Assembly: GCF_014836905.1 (NCBI RefSeq)
Contig: NZ_JACSPZ010000003.1
Coordinates: 186,001 to 250,000, forward strand
Reading direction: 5' to 3'
DNA from: Solibacillus faecavium
Lineage (GTDB): Bacteria > Bacillota > Bacilli > Bacillales_A > Planococcaceae
Length of the DNA: 64,000 nt
Made by a program: the position numbers and the translations under genes
The notes under the pieces: generated by a model
The model's input: only the letters and a program-made list of their open reading frames with translations
What the model was told of the DNA's origin: nothing
The model's database searches: none
Shown here: positions 62,565 to 64,000 of the stretch, one piece after another
Numbering within the stretch: the first letter of the stretch is position 1
Layout: each line of letters begins with the position of its first letter

Positions 62565-64000
62565 TTAATAAGTAGTTACTTTCGCTATTTTTTGTGCCAT
62601 GTAAATCCAGCGCTGCCACCAGGAGAGGTTATCCTGATATTCTTCCACATCAAGCGTGTAGAGGGCATCTTCATTTTTCCATAGCCGTTCAAAATAACTT
62701 TCCATATCCAAGGCAAGCGCGCTATCATTTGGAGCGAGGATGCGGATGTTATTTTCCAGATTGTAATCATCCAATGTTCGTTCTGTATAGTTGGAAGAAC
62801 CGCTTGAAATGATTGTTTGTTCCGCTGTTTGAATCCAGATGGCTTTTGTATGGTATTGACCGACTACGGTATTGTACCAGCGAATGTTGATCTGTTCCTC
62901 TGTATCCCCAAGTAGTTCGTTCACAACCGGTCGATTTGGCAGACCGGACTTTTTCTGACCGAATGAGTTTTCATTTGGATCTAGAATCATATTCACCTGC
63001 ACACCTCGGTTTACTGCATCGGTTAAGGCGTTGACAATGTCACGCTGGGCAATAAAGAACATGCCTACCCAAATTTTATCTCCTGCTTTTGTCGCCGCTA
63101 AATCTTCGAGTAAGGCATCCAAAATCTTCTTCTCGGTCAAATATTGCACTTCATACTGGCCATCACCTTGCTGAGGAATCTCAGCCCTTGGCAATTTCGG
63201 ACCATCCGACATAAGCGACACCGCCTCTTCTGATTTTAGAATATCGTTTATGATGGGCCCTGTTACTTTTAAAGCAAGATTTCCGTGGAAGCCACTTGCA
63301 TCATGTGGGTTTGATGATGTGATAATCGCTTCCTTTTCCGAAACGGCCGCTTTACGGTGGTTGGCTTTCACATTGAGCAGTTCTAAGTAAGAGGATAATG
63401 TCATTTTTGGTGCTTTGCTCGACATGGCATTGGCAATCCATCCTTTGCCGTCGTTGTCGAACCATTGAAAAAATAATCGGTATAAGCCTGAATAAATCGG
63501 TGTGGAATCCCGAAGCGGCTCTAAATTGGTGTAAACAATTTCTACCCCGGCTTCACGCATCTTCTTGAACCACGGGGTTTCATAGGAGCCATAGCCTTTA
63601 TTTAGCGGATCGGTTATAAATATAACAGGCATATGGGGATTGTTTTTCTTTTTCTCGGTAAGCTTGTCAGAGAGGAGATTTGCGATTGGGGGGAAATCTT
63701 CTTTTTCATCGAAATACCCATCAACCAAAAAGAAATCGACAACCACAAATTGTTCGGCTTCATCAATCAATGTATAAACCTCATCAAATATATAATTCTC
63801 ATGTTTCCGATTGGTCCCTTCTTTGTCTTGTGCATAAGTTAAATCCGTCAGCATTTCAATATTGTCTGTTCTATGCAAGTCTCCTTCATAGGAAATACCA
63901 TCCGGCAACGGTTTATATGTATGCCATAACATTTCTCCTATATATAGCAAAATCAAAAGAAGTAAAAGAGCGCTTAGAACTTTATATTTGCCACTCCGGC
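62565..64000 (-). CDS. Phospholipase D family protein, N terminus beyond the window
   Basis: At least 478 residues. One N-terminal membrane helix (LLLLLILLYIGEML); two PLD halves: NHRKAAVSEKEAIITSSNP and QYHTKAIWIQ with SSGSSNYTERTL. The frame remains open to the right edge, upstream of a TTG at 63956, so the true start lies past base 64000. Membrane-anchored, with the enzyme domain facing outward; a cardiolipin-synthase-like or nuclease activity is possible. Confidence 0.82.
   Translation of the reverse strand, partial: RSGKYKVLSALLLLLILLYIGEMLWHTYKPLPDGISYEGDLHRTDNIEMLTDLTYAQDKEGTNRKHENYIFDEVYTLIDEAEQFVVVDFFLVDGYFDEKEDFPPIANLLSDKLTEKKKNNPHMPVIFITDPLNKGYGSYETPWFKKMREAGVEIVYTNLEPLRDSTPIYSGLYRLFFQWFDNDGKGWIANAMSSKAPKMTLSSYLELLNVKANHRKAAVSEKEAIITSSNPHDASGFHGNLALKVTGPIINDILKSEEAVSLMSDGPKLPRAEIPQQGDGQYEVQYLTEKKILDALLEDLAATKAGDKIWVGMFFIAQRDIVNALTDAVNRGVQVNMILDPNENSFGQKKSGLPNRPVVNELLGDTEEQINIRWYNTVVGQYHTKAIWIQTAEQTIISSGSSNYTERTLDDYNLENNIRILAPNDSALALDMESYFERLWKNEDALYTLDVEEYQDNLSWWQRWIYMAQKIAKVTTY

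Overview
The window looks like chromosomal DNA from a low-GC, spore-forming member of the Bacillales, most like the Lysinibacillus/Solibacillus side of the Planococcaceae. Grounds: strong AGGAGG-type ribosome binding sites, frequent TTG/GTG starts, triplet SLH (S-layer homology) domains as the cell-wall anchor, ECF sigma/anti-sigma pairs, a DUF421 protein, and a short protein resembling a spore SASP. The genus is inferred, not proven. I saw no rRNA or tRNA gene and no CRISPR array.

Layout. 1-1.6 kb: AT-rich DNA with a GTPase/DUF697 gene, ending at a copy of the tmRNA (ssrA) 3' end followed by an orphan terminator; probably the edge of an element integrated in ssrA. 1.9-4.6 kb: a UvrD-type helicase. 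5.1-15.1 kb: the centrepiece. A cobalamin riboswitch and terminator precede a 1305-residue secreted protein with three DUF4430 domains, an alpha/alpha-barrel domain and three SLH domains. A second barrel+SLH protein, a DUF4430 lipoprotein and a complete ECF transporter (EcfT, fused EcfA1-A2, EcfS) follow in overlapping order. DUF4430 plus this barrel is the architecture of animal intrinsic factor/transcobalamin, so the locus reads as a B12-controlled surface corrinoid-capture and uptake system. 15-21 kb: unknown genes, an AlbA_2 regulator between two copies of a ~275-bp repeat, and an orphan phage-type replication cassette (Phg_2220_C-like protein plus DnaB helicase).

21-33 kb: ordinary modules. 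DUF421; an ECF sigma/zinc-finger anti-sigma operon; an SDR dehydrogenase; AbgT transporter plus M20 amidohydrolase (folate-fragment use); and a BMP-type binding lipoprotein next to a chemoreceptor, with no transporter.

33-64 kb: a variable region of mostly single-gene units: small membrane proteins, lipoproteins, SUKH, GyrI-like, GNAT, histidine phosphatase, MazG, Fic, Hsp20, alcohol dehydrogenase, HAD and PLD. Several genes are broken (PadR tail, TetR tail, a duplicated small membrane protein, two unknown tails). Intergenic repeats recur: a palindromic module with fixed 51/61/51-nt spacing, a TTGATT-ended element with an exchangeable hairpin core, and a diverged ~200-bp element. Regulation can be read directly in places: two identical TetR-type palindromes in front of tetR and its MFS gene, a MerR-type 19-bp-spacer promoter over a perfect dyad, and a near-consensus promoter plus terminator with no gene between (candidate small RNA). 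The last gene (PLD family, minus strand) runs off the right edge.
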